DNA from: Pseudomonas mendocina
GTDB lineage: Bacteria > Pseudomonadota > Gammaproteobacteria > Pseudomonadales > Pseudomonadaceae
Assembly (NCBI GenBank): GCA_037482215.1
Contig: CP148074.1
Span: 4,588,001-4,652,000 of the forward strand
Direction of reading: 5' to 3'
Length of the DNA stretch: 64,000 nt
Numbering within the stretch: the stretch's first letter is position 1; the number at the start of each line of letters is the position of its first letter. Of this stretch, positions 1-7,912 are shown in pieces. Below the pieces are notes generated by a model. That model was not told where the DNA came from. It did not search any database and saw only the letters and a list, made by a program, of their open reading frames with translations. The translations under genes were made by a program, and so were the position numbers.

Positions 1-215
1 TTACGCAGCTCATCTTTAACGATGCCCCAAAAGCTGTCGCTCTCAGCACCGAACAGAATCACCGCACGTGAGCTTTGCGAGTTGAACGACGAAGGCGACA
101 GTTTAATGGCTTCCTGAATCAGCGCAGTGACCTCGGCCTGCGGCAGAGGCAATTCCTTACCCAGCGCATATTGGGTACGACGTTGCTTGATAGCATTAAT
201 AAAGGCATTACTCAT
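1..215 (-). CDS. Nitroreductase-family protein, N-terminal part (cut by window edge)
   Basis: The reverse strand encodes 71 residues beginning MSNAFINAIKQRRTQYALGK and continuing past the left edge. The QRRTQY segment and the SPSSFNSQSSR segment are typical of the FMN-binding N-terminus of nitroreductases, where Arg and Ser residues contact the flavin phosphate. The family reduces nitro groups, quinones or other small oxidants with NAD(P)H in the cytoplasm; the substrate cannot be told from this fragment. An AGGAG site lies just upstream of the ATG, which supports this start. Family assignment is good, specific function unknown. Confidence 0.75.
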   Translation of the reverse strand, partial: MSNAFINAIKQRRTQYALGKELPLPQAEVTALIQEAIKLSPSSFNSQSSRAVILFGAESDSFWGIVKDELR

Positions 216-526
216 GCGGGCGACTCCTGTCCTAAGGTTTGATCACAACAACATCTACAATCTGCGGTGCAGCGCATGGTTATGCCAGCAGTGAGAAACT
301 GCAGGTCAGCCAGGTAGCTATCCCGTGCTGATCATATGGAGACAGGGCTGAAACGAGAACGAAGAAAATCGAATAATTCCCTTTCAACTCCAACTATCAG
401 CCAGTAAGCAGCTGCTGTAATACCGCAACAGGTATTACGGAAAATTCTGACTGCCTGCCGCACGATCTGGTTTCATCCAAAGGCACCTCATCAAGCATGT
501 GGCGATGAAATGCTACTGGCTCCGCG
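216..526. other. Intergenic region, nothing coding recognised
   Basis: About 310 bp between the nitroreductase start and the LysR stop, both genes reading leftward. It must hold the nitroreductase promoter. The only clear structure is an inverted repeat GTAATACC-N6-GGTATTAC at 417-438, close behind the LysR gene. It has no T-run on either side, so it is more likely a protein site or weak hairpin than a Rho-independent terminator. Open frames here are short and look like shadows. Confidence 0.5.
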
Positions 527-1447
527 CTACAGATTCTCCACAGGTGCCGGCGCCAAACCACCCTCAAGTTTTCGCCACAATAAACGTACCGAAGCCTTAC
601 GGACCAAAGCACAGCGATACAAGCGGATCTCCAGCGGTAAAAACCATTGCTCATCCCCACACACCAACAGCTCGCCGCGAGCCAGCTCAGCCGTAGCGGA
701 AAGCCTGGGCACCCATGCCACCCCCATGCCCTGCAACGCCATGCATTTGAGGCTATCGGCCATGGCTGTTTCATAGACCGTTGTTGATCGCAGAGCGCGC
801 TGACGCAACAACTGGTTGACTGAACGCCCAAGCAAAGCCCCGGCGCTATAGGCCAACAAGGGTACGCTTTGCCCGCTTTCAAGATCGAACAAGGGCTTGC
901 CATTCTCATCCGCGGCACACATCGGCAGCATTTCTGTGCGGCCCAAGTGCAATGAAGGGAACAGCTCCGGGTCGAGCTGCATGGCAGCATCCGGATCGTA
1001 ATAGGCAAGGATGAGATCACACGCCCCTTCACGCAAAGAGTGCACCGCCTCACCCACGTTCGCGGCCACCAGACGAGTCGTTAGTGGCAACCCCTCACGG
1101 CGTAAACGCGCAATCCACTCAGGGAAGAAACCGAGTGTCAGCGAGTGCGCCGCCGCAATTTGCATCACCTCACCCTGCTGTCCCTCAAGGTTGTGGAGGT
1201 GACGAACCACCTCGCCCAACTGCTCAACGATGCTGCGCGCCGTGACCAAAAACAGTTGCCCCGATTCCGTGAGGTCAACAGGAGTACGTGAGCGGTCAAC
1301 CAATGTCAGGCCTAGCGCAGCTTCAAGGCTTCGAATTCGCCGACTGAATGCAGGCTGGGTCACGAATCTTTTCTGCGCGGCCTGGGAAAAACTGCGGGTT
1401 GTCGCCAATGCAACGAAGTCTTCCAGCCATTTGCTCTCAAGATTCAT
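527..1447 (-). CDS. LysR-family transcriptional regulator (HypT/YjiE-like)
   Basis: A 306-residue LysR-type regulator: N-terminal winged helix-turn-helix (residues about 5-62, with SFSQAAQKRFVTQPAFSRRI) followed by the usual substrate-binding-like effector domain. Wording along the whole chain, such as AAAHSLTLGFFPEWI and the C-terminal GMGVAWVPRL, recalls E. coli HypT (YjiE), the hypochlorite-responsive activator; this is a resemblance from memory. The ATG at 1447 is preferred over the GTG at 1453 because GAGG sits five bases before it. The gene diverges from aspA, and the intergenic region carries phased operator-like repeats, so it probably controls itself and aspA. Confidence 0.85.
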   Translation of the reverse strand: MNLESKWLEDFVALATTRSFSQAAQKRFVTQPAFSRRIRSLEAALGLTLVDRSRTPVDLTESGQLFLVTARSIVEQLGEVVRHLHNLEGQQGEVMQIAAAHSLTLGFFPEWIARLRREGLPLTTRLVAANVGEAVHSLREGACDLILAYYDPDAAMQLDPELFPSLHLGRTEMLPMCAADENGKPLFDLESGQSVPLLAYSAGALLGRSVNQLLRQRALRSTTVYETAMADSLKCMALQGMGVAWVPRLSATAELARGELLVCGDEQWFLPLEIRLYRCALVRKASVRLLWRKLEGGLAPAPVENL

Positions 1448-1458
1448 GCGCACCTCAT

Positions 1459-1538
1459 TCGAGACTAATTCGTGTTTTTAATATCTATTTCGAGATTTTC
1501 TCTCGAAACGATAGCCGGTATCGAGAGCTTCTCTCTCG
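1459..1538. promoter_or_regulatory. Three phased TCGAGA repeats, two forming dyads (probable LysR operators)
   Basis: TCGAGA occurs at 1459, 1490 and 1521, exactly 31 bp apart, about three helical turns. The second sits in a dyad TTTCGAGA-N5-TCTCGAAA (1488-1508). The third sits in CGAGAG-N5-CTCTCG (1522-1538). They lie between the divergent LysR gene and aspA. Regular spacing on one DNA face is what LysR tetramers bind, so these are probably regulatory and activation binding sites of the adjacent regulator. The binding itself is inferred. Confidence 0.6.
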
Positions 1539-1696
1539 GCGCTGTTTTCTGACTACCTGAACAAAACCGAGTCACACCAACATTATGCCGATTGTGCATA
1601 GGATAGCGGATAACAGCATTGGCCAACATCAGGCCACAGCCCTTAATCTACGGGACATCGCGGTTACCACCGCACCTTTACGAGATTTTATCCATC

Positions 1697-3121
1697 ATGT
1701 CCCTTGTTGCATCACACCGCATCGAGAAAGACTTGCTAGGCAGCCTCGAAGTACCCGCCGAGGCTTATTACGGTATCCAGACGCTGCGCGCTGTGCAGAA
1801 CTTCCGCCTCTCTGGCGTACCGCTTGCTCACTACCCGAAACTGGTCATTGGCCTGGCCATGGTCAAACAGGCTGCAGCTGACGCAAACCGCGAGCTGGGC
1901 CACCTGTCTGCCGCCAAGCACACCGCAATCAGCACCGCCTGCGCCCGTATCATTCAGGGTGAGTTTCACGACCAGTTCGTCGTCGACATGATTCAAGGCG
2001 GCGCAGGGACTTCCACCAACATGAACGCCAACGAGGTGATTGCCAACATCGCCCTCGAAGCCATGGGTCATGAAAAAGGTGAGTACCAATACCTGCATCC
2101 GAATAACGATGTGAACATGGCGCAGTCGACCAACGACGCTTACCCAACCGCCATTCGCATCGGCTTGCTGCTGGGCCATGACAGCCTGCTCAACGCCTTG
2201 GACAAGCTGATCCAGTCGTTCGCGGCCAAAGGCTTGGAGTTCGGTCACGTTCTGAAAATGGGCCGTACCCAGCTGCAAGACGCCGTGCCGATGACCCTCG
2301 GCCAAGAATTCCGCGCCTTCGCCGTCACCCTCGGTGAAGACCTGCAACACCTGAAGCTGCTGGCGCCAAAACTGCTGACTGAAGTTAACCTCGGCGGTAC
2401 CGCAATCGGCACCGGCATCAACGCCGACCCGGCTTACCAGCACTTGGCGGTTAAGCGCCTAGCAGTTATCAGCGGCCACCCGGTTGTACCGGCGGCTGAC
2501 CTGATTGAAGCCACCTCCGACATGGGTGCTTTCGTACTGTTCTCCGGCATGCTCAAGCGCACTGCGGTCAAGCTGTCGAAGATCTGTAACGACCTGCGCC
2601 TGCTGTCCAGCGGCCCGCGCACCGGCATCAACGAGATCAATCTGCCGGCGCGTCAGCCAGGCAGCTCGATCATGCCAGGCAAGGTCAACCCGGTGATCCC
2701 GGAAGCCGTCAACCAAGTGGCTTTTGATGTGATCGGTAACGACCTGGCGCTGACCATGGCTGCCGAAGGTGGTCAGCTGCAACTGAACGTGATGGAGCCG
2801 CTGATCGCTTACAAGATTCTCGACTCGATCCGCTTGCTAACCCGCGCCATGGATATGTTGCGCGAGCTGTGCATCGACGGCATCACTGCAAACGAAGATC
2901 GCTGCCGTGAACTGATGGAGAACTCCATCGGCCTGATCACTGCACTGAACCCATACATCGGTTACGAAAACGCTACACGCATTGCCAAAGTCGCACTCGA
3001 CACAGGCCGTGGCGTTCTGGAACTGGTACGCGAAGAAAAACTGCTGGATGACGCCACGCTGGACGACATTCTGCGCCCTGAAAACATGATCGCCCCGCGT
3101 CTAGTCCCACTGAAGGCATAA
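1697..3121 (+). CDS. aspA: Aspartate ammonia-lyase (aspartase)
   Basis: A 474-residue enzyme that deaminates L-aspartate to fumarate and ammonia in the cytoplasm, feeding aspartate carbon into the TCA cycle. It begins MSLVASHRIEKDLLGSLEVP, carries QGGAGTSTNMNANEV and the superfamily signature GSSIMPGKVNP, and matches the family's usual length of about 470-478 residues. The frame stays open to a TTG at 1619, but the ATG at 1697 gives the family-typical N-terminus; no strong ribosome binding site is seen. It is divergent from the LysR gene, and a 50-residue ORF follows after 15 bases. Confidence 0.95.
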   Translation: MSLVASHRIEKDLLGSLEVPAEAYYGIQTLRAVQNFRLSGVPLAHYPKLVIGLAMVKQAAADANRELGHLSAAKHTAISTACARIIQGEFHDQFVVDMIQGGAGTSTNMNANEVIANIALEAMGHEKGEYQYLHPNNDVNMAQSTNDAYPTAIRIGLLLGHDSLLNALDKLIQSFAAKGLEFGHVLKMGRTQLQDAVPMTLGQEFRAFAVTLGEDLQHLKLLAPKLLTEVNLGGTAIGTGINADPAYQHLAVKRLAVISGHPVVPAADLIEATSDMGAFVLFSGMLKRTAVKLSKICNDLRLLSSGPRTGINEINLPARQPGSSIMPGKVNPVIPEAVNQVAFDVIGNDLALTMAAEGGQLQLNVMEPLIAYKILDSIRLLTRAMDMLRELCIDGITANEDRCRELMENSIGLITALNPYIGYENATRIAKVALDTGRGVLELVREEKLLDDATLDDILRPENMIAPRLVPLKA

Positions 3122-3136
3122 GCCAGGAGAATTCTC

Positions 3137-3289
3137 ATGAAAAACAACGCATTCATGCCAACCCTGCCGCCAACCTTTATGGCGCTGACTCCACCACGTC
3201 GCATGTGGCCGGGTATTGCAATGCCGCGCTATGTCCCACAGCGCGCTGAACAGCATCAAGCTCAGCAGGCTCAAGCCCGCAATCGCTGA
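3137..3289 (+). CDS. Short Met/Pro-rich protein of unknown function downstream of aspA
   Basis: A 50-codon frame starting MKNNAFMPTLPPTFMAL and ending in a Gln/Ala/Arg-rich tail. An AGGAGA site lies six bases before the ATG. It begins 15 bases after the aspA stop and is followed directly by two tandem terminators, so it is probably the last gene of an aspA transcript. It has no signal peptide or membrane segment; the composition (six Met, eight Pro, many basic residues) is unusual. I do not recognise it. Translation is likely from context, but function is unknown. Confidence 0.55.
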   Translation: MKNNAFMPTLPPTFMALTPPRRMWPGIAMPRYVPQRAEQHQAQQAQARNR

Positions 3290-3307
3290 TTTCGCAAGAT
3301 GGTACCG

Positions 3308-3357
3308 GAGGCCCCCCGCCTCTATTTTTTAGGGATGGCTTATGCCATCCCTTTTTT
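3308..3357. terminator. Tandem Rho-independent terminators after aspA
   Basis: The first hairpin is GAGGC-N5-GCCTC (3308-3322) followed by TATTTTTT. The second is GGGATGGC-TTAT-GCCATCCC (3332-3351) followed by six T. They end the aspA unit. The A-run before the second hairpin may also let it serve the leftward gene that ends at 3485. Confidence 0.85.
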
Positions 3358-3484
3358 ATTGGCCAAGGCCAGCCTTCACACGTAACCCAAACCCACCGCC
3401 TGCCCCATCCGCATCGGCCATTACCTCTGCCGGTTGATCGCAAATCTCTCTGACATCCAATGCCGGTGAGGGATATGACGGGCC

Positions 3485-5191
3485 TTAATAAGTTGCTTGT
3501 ACAGCCTGCGCAGACTGATTTTGGCTTTGGACAACCTTCTGCGCCTGGCAGGCGCTGAACAGATCCAGCGACGGTTTGTACACCGAGGTCTGCACCCCCA
3601 TAAAACCCAGCACCGAGTGGAACAAATTATCTTGCGAGACTTCAGCGGTACTTTGTTGCTGCATGCACTGCGCCGTGATGCCATTGCTACTCTGTACCCC
3701 ATCAGATAGCCACATCACCATCGGGATATGGGTCTGCTCCGACGGAGCAATCGCATACGGCACCCCATGCAAATACATGCCGCTCTCACCTAAGGACTCA
3801 CCATGGTCAGACATATAGAACATGGCCGTATCCAGCGTTGCTGACTTCTCTTTGAGCAGATCAATGGTCGAGGCCAGCACGTAGTCGGTGTAGAGCATGC
3901 TGTTGTCGTAGGCGTTGACGATGGTCTCGCGCTCACAACGATCCAACTGCACCTGGTCGCACACCGGGGTGAATTTCTCGAATGCAGCGGGGTAACGCTT
4001 GTAGTAGGCCGGGCCGTGGCTGCCTTTCATATGCAAAACGACGACGGTATCGCGGTCGAGCTTATCGAGATATTCCGAGAGCTTGTACAGAAGCGCTTCA
4101 TCTCGGCACTCCTCTTTTGTGCACAGCGTGCTGACATCTAGATGGGAAACATCCTCGGTCGGTACCCGATCACAAACCCCCTTACAGCCCGAGTTGTTAT
4201 CGCGCCACAGAACACCAACACCTGCACGCTGCAGTATATCGAGCAGCCCTTCACGGTTCTGCGCCATGCTGCTTTTGTAACCTTCCCGGCCTACGTCTTG
4301 GAACATACAAGGCACTGACACGGCTGTAGCCGTGCCGCATGAACGGGCGTTTTTAAAGTTGATGACGTTGCGCTTGGCAAGCTCAGGGCTGGTGTTTCGC
4401 TCATAACCATCGAGCCCGAAATTGACTGCACGGGCTGTCTCACCAACCACCACTACCATGACCTTCGGCTTAGGCTTAGCCCCCAGCGCAACAGGAGTAA
4501 CACGGTGGGCGTCTGCGCCGACGATTTCTAGCTTATCGGGTGCGCTGAACTCACGTTTCAGATACCCCTGGATCGCACCTACAACATTTGACGGCACCAA
4601 CATCAGCCTCACTTCACGGTTGTTGCGAAGCAGGGAGGCATAGGGCTGATAACAACTCATCACCAGCGCAAACAAGCACACGACCAACACCGCCATGCTG
4701 CCAAGCTTGCCAAACAACTCCCGTTTCCACGGCCGCTCAATCAGCTGCACACGGCTGATCAGGAGAATTGGCAAGGCGGCAAAGCCCAGCATCCACAACA
4801 ACATGCCCCAACTTAGCAACTCGGTCGCTTCTGCCGTATCGGTCTGCACCACATTGGTCAGCATGGTGTAGTCAATAACGATGCCATAGCTGTGCATAAA
4901 GTAGCTGGTGGCCGCCGAAACCAGCAGCACCAGATACAGCACAGGCCTGGTCAGTCGCCCCCAGGCCAGCAGACTCAGCAACACATACAACCAGATCCAG
5001 ACAAACACCGGCAAACTGAGCAGAAAAAGCGGACTGTCGTTATCCCAACCACCGACGCCCTGCCAAACTCTGGCCCAGAATGGCAGGTTCATGGTGGCCA
5101 TCACCCACAGCGCCACCAACATGGTCAACACGTTACGACTCAATCGCACCCGACCCAGCACAGACATTTTTTTCACGAGAGATTCGGACAT
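3485..5191 (-). CDS. eptA: Lipid A phosphoethanolamine transferase (EptA/PmrC type)
   Basis: A 568-residue inner-membrane enzyme of the sulfatase fold. Five hydrophobic segments in the first 200 residues precede a periplasmic catalytic domain. Thr252 in VVVVGETARA is the expected nucleophile that carries phosphoethanolamine, and SDHGESLGE supplies metal ligands; CGTAT and several other Cys residues match the family's disulfides. Family members add phosphoethanolamine to lipid A phosphates and raise polymyxin tolerance. The ATG at 5191 has a GGAGG site; the open frame reaches further upstream but that part is not family-like. No PmrAB pair adjoins it, so the regulator is unknown. EptB or another acceptor cannot be excluded. 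Confidence 0.85.
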   Translation of the reverse strand: MSESLVKKMSVLGRVRLSRNVLTMLVALWVMATMNLPFWARVWQGVGGWDNDSPLFLLSLPVFVWIWLYVLLSLLAWGRLTRPVLYLVLLVSAATSYFMHSYGIVIDYTMLTNVVQTDTAEATELLSWGMLLWMLGFAALPILLISRVQLIERPWKRELFGKLGSMAVLVVCLFALVMSCYQPYASLLRNNREVRLMLVPSNVVGAIQGYLKREFSAPDKLEIVGADAHRVTPVALGAKPKPKVMVVVVGETARAVNFGLDGYERNTSPELAKRNVINFKNARSCGTATAVSVPCMFQDVGREGYKSSMAQNREGLLDILQRAGVGVLWRDNNSGCKGVCDRVPTEDVSHLDVSTLCTKEECRDEALLYKLSEYLDKLDRDTVVVLHMKGSHGPAYYKRYPAAFEKFTPVCDQVQLDRCERETIVNAYDNSMLYTDYVLASTIDLLKEKSATLDTAMFYMSDHGESLGESGMYLHGVPYAIAPSEQTHIPMVMWLSDGVQSSNGITAQCMQQQSTAEVSQDNLFHSVLGFMGVQTSVYKPSLDLFSACQAQKVVQSQNQSAQAVQATY

Positions 5192-5495
5192 TACGTCCTC
5201 CCACAGGGAACGAAATGCCGGCGAATCTACGGCGTGAGTTGTGCTGGCCAGGTAGAAAAATTGTGAAGATTTCGTTGAGCCGCCTGACGGCCTAAAGTCT
5301 AGACACTCAAGCTGGAGCTCCTTGAAATTCAACACAGGGGAAGCGCGTCAACAGGTATTAGGCTGTACGCCCTACGGGCCAGCACCTACTCCATTTTTTC
5401 TGGTCTAAAGCACGCAAACATTTAAGGCATGACTCTACACAAACTCTGTTAGCGCGCTTTGCGCTGATTTTTTACCCATCTATGAGTGAAAAAGT

Positions 5496-6005
5496 ATGTC
5501 CGCAGATAAAGAGCAAATTGCCCAAGCCAAAGCCAGCCAAGATGCCGTCGCCATCGTAGGCGCGTTTCTCGCCAACTCTGGAAAAGACAGCGTGGCCTAC
5601 GCTGCCAGCCAACTGGTTGCGGAAGACGCAACCTACACCTCGCTTAACTTCGAGCACCCAGAGCTCCAGCAAATCGAGCCTTGGACCGGTACACGCAAAG
5701 GCCGCCAGGTATTTGTCGACACCTTCTCCAATGTGGGCACCTACTGGGACGTAAACGACTTTCAGGTCTCTGACATCTTTGGCAGTGACGGCAAAGTCGC
5801 CGTATTCGGTCAGTTCACCTACACCTCGGTTGCCCTTGGCCACCGTTTCACCTCCCCGTTCTCGGTGTTGGCAAAAGTAGAAAACGACCAGATCGTTTAC
5901 TTCCAGTTCATGGAGGACACATACGCCTCGGCCAAGTCATTCCGCCAAAGCGGTCAATGGACCATTAAGTCCACACCAGACAGCGCGCCGTTCCAAGTCG
6001 GCTAA
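5496..6005 (+). CDS. SnoaL/NTF2-like domain protein
   Basis: A 169-residue cytoplasmic protein with the cone-shaped NTF2/SnoaL pattern: an N-terminal helix (VAIVGAFLANSG), the segment VAEDATYTSLNFEHPEL, and a C-terminal beta sheet with GKVAVFGQFTYTS and QIVYFQFMEDTYA. The fold is used by many small isomerases, dehydratases and ligand-binding proteins, often acting on ketones or polyketides; no catalytic residues can be assigned. The start follows only a weak GAGTG-like site. It stands alone, followed by a hairpin at 6011-6040. Confidence 0.65.
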   Translation: MSADKEQIAQAKASQDAVAIVGAFLANSGKDSVAYAASQLVAEDATYTSLNFEHPELQQIEPWTGTRKGRQVFVDTFSNVGTYWDVNDFQVSDIFGSDGKVAVFGQFTYTSVALGHRFTSPFSVLAKVENDQIVYFQFMEDTYASAKSFRQSGQWTIKSTPDSAPFQVG

Positions 6006-6010
6006 GCCTG

Positions 6011-6050
6011 TAAGCCAGGGGAGCGTGTTCCCCTAGCTTATTCTCGTTTT
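6011..6050 (+). terminator. Probable terminator
   Basis: Hairpin TAAGC-x-AGGGGA-N6-TCCCCT-x-GCTTA (6011-6040, one mismatch) just behind the SnoaL-like gene, followed by the T-rich stretch TTCTCGTTTTATTT. Confidence 0.5.
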
Positions 6051-6155
6051 ATTTATCAAACAACTCAGAAGTTTTCGTAAATAAAATCGCACACCCCTCT
6101 TACCAAGTGCCTCCAAGCCGTCTAGCATGCTGCTATCACTTGGAGCGCCTCCGTT

Positions 6156-6794
6156 ATGTATATCCCCTCAGCATTCCGCCAAGAAGAACTCACTGCACTG
6201 CACCAGCAAATGCGCGCCTGCCGCCTACCCAGCTTGGTCAGTCACGGTGAGCATGGCCTGCTTGCCACCCCCTTGCCGATGCTTCTAGTTGAAGATGAAG
6301 GCCCTTACGGCACGCTGTATGGTCACTTTGCCCGGGCAAACCCACAGTGGAAGGATTTGGCCGCCGGTAGCCAAGCATTGGTGATTTTTCAGGGTCCAGA
6401 GGCCTACGTCACTCCCAGCTGGTACGCCGCCAAAGCAGAACACGGCAAAGTGGTGCCAACCTGGAACTACATCAACGTTCAGGCCAGGGGTCATGTCGAA
6501 ATTTTCGAAGACGCCGAACGCCTGCTGAAAATCGTCAGCGCACTGACCGATCGACATGAAGGCGGGCGTGATAAACCATGGGCGGTCAGCGATGCCCCGG
6601 ATGACTACATTGCCGGGATGTTGCGCGCGATTGTTGGTTTCGCCCTGCCTATTGAACGTTTGGACGGTAAATGGAAGCTTGGCCAAAACCGCAGCGAGCA
6701 AGACCAGAGTGGCGTAAGGCAAGGCCTGCTGGCCAGTACCGATCCACGTGATCAGGCGCTGGCGAGTGAAATGTCCATACCCAAACCAGCTTAA
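6156..6794 (+). CDS. PaiB-type FMN-binding protein (putative negative regulator)
   Basis: A 212-residue protein that starts MYIPSAFRQEEL and carries the PaiB/FMN-binding-2 hallmarks: YGTLYGHFARANPQW, the PEAYVTPSWY segment and VVPTWNYINVQARG. The fold is a flavin-binding split barrel. Bacillus PaiB is described as a transcriptional repressor of sporulation and protease genes, but most homologues have no known target and may act as flavin enzymes. It is convergent with the XRE regulator at 6869. Family call strong, role open. Confidence 0.8.
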   Translation: MYIPSAFRQEELTALHQQMRACRLPSLVSHGEHGLLATPLPMLLVEDEGPYGTLYGHFARANPQWKDLAAGSQALVIFQGPEAYVTPSWYAAKAEHGKVVPTWNYINVQARGHVEIFEDAERLLKIVSALTDRHEGGRDKPWAVSDAPDDYIAGMLRAIVGFALPIERLDGKWKLGQNRSEQDQSGVRQGLLASTDPRDQALASEMSIPKPA

Positions 6795-6868
6795 ACAGGC
6801 CGAAACGATCTGCAGGGCATTATTCGCTCATCAAGCCAGTCATGTATTGGTGCTGGCAGCGGTGCCCT

Positions 6869-7687
6869 TCAGTCGATCTCAAACAGGCCGTTGCGCACCA
6901 CTGAACCAATCAGGCGCTGACGGATATCCTCATCAATACGCGCATCATCCGGATCGTAGAGCATCACCTGGCGATAGGCTGCGACTCGATTAATCTGCTG
7001 ACCCAAATATTCCCAAACCACGCGCGTGCAGGCCGGGGTACGACGATCTCCACTGGACACGCCGGTTTTCAGTCCATTGAGGCGTTTAATGCGACTCTTA
7101 AAGCTAGGGATGAGAATCGTCTGGCTGATTTCATTACCCGTAAGAGACTCGTAATCCACCAGGAATATGCGGTCCTGGAGAAAGTACGCAGCCCCCAGGT
7201 AGCGACAGCGCACCCACTCATCGGCCTTAGCACTATCCGCACCGGCGGGCTCCTGGCGCTCTTGGCGCTCGAACAGAAAGCTGCCGCGCTCCTCACGTAC
7301 CTGCACCAACGACAGCAGGATCTTCCCAGGGACAGACATGCAGTTGGCGTACTCGAAGTAGTAGCCGCAATAACGTGACATGTCGCTGCAATAACCTGCC
7401 AAAGGTGCGAACAACTCTGTCACCGGACTGCTTAGGCGGGGAGACTCTCGCAACCCAAGGTTACCGCCGATTAACTCGGAAAACTGATCCGAGGGCAACT
7501 CCAGCTCATAGGCCTCGACACCAAAGAAATCGCATATACGCTTAAGGTTGTACGCAATCGGGCGGCTTTGGCCGCTGAGGTATTTGTTGAACTGCGCGCG
7601 GTTAATGTCGAGCTTGCGACAAACCTCCGCAATAGAGCGGTAATGGCTGCAAAGCAGTTTGAGATTGGTCCCTAAATGGGCAGACAT
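6869..7687 (-). CDS. XRE-family helix-turn-helix regulator
   Basis: A 272-residue protein whose N-terminus (about residues 5-65: LKLLCSHYRSIAEVCRKL, INRAQFNKYLSGQSRP, LKRICDFFGV) is a Cro/C1-type helix-turn-helix. The remainder (CSDMSRYCGYYFEYANCMS, then ILIPSFKSRIKRLNGL) is a ligand- or protein-sensing domain I cannot name. GGAAG lies six bases before the ATG. It is divergent from the sodium:alanine symporter gene 225 bp away and may regulate it; that is inference from position only. Confidence 0.75.
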   Translation of the reverse strand: MSAHLGTNLKLLCSHYRSIAEVCRKLDINRAQFNKYLSGQSRPIAYNLKRICDFFGVEAYELELPSDQFSELIGGNLGLRESPRLSSPVTELFAPLAGYCSDMSRYCGYYFEYANCMSVPGKILLSLVQVREERGSFLFERQERQEPAGADSAKADEWVRCRYLGAAYFLQDRIFLVDYESLTGNEISQTILIPSFKSRIKRLNGLKTGVSSGDRRTPACTRVVWEYLGQQINRVAAYRQVMLYDPDDARIDEDIRQRLIGSVVRNGLFEID

Positions 7688-7912
7688 GACGAACTTCCAT
7701 GTGATGCGAGCGACGCAATTTTAGCATCAGGTCGCGCCATGTCGCCTAAATACGCGAAATTGCACGATGAACGCCACTCAACAAATATGCCCGGTCTGTG
7801 TGCCCGCACCGTGGAGCACCCCTACATAAGAAATAGCGGGAGCATCTCTGAAAGCGTCACGACACCCACGTAGACAGGTTTTAGAGGCGCACCGCAATGA
7901 CGAGGCGACACA

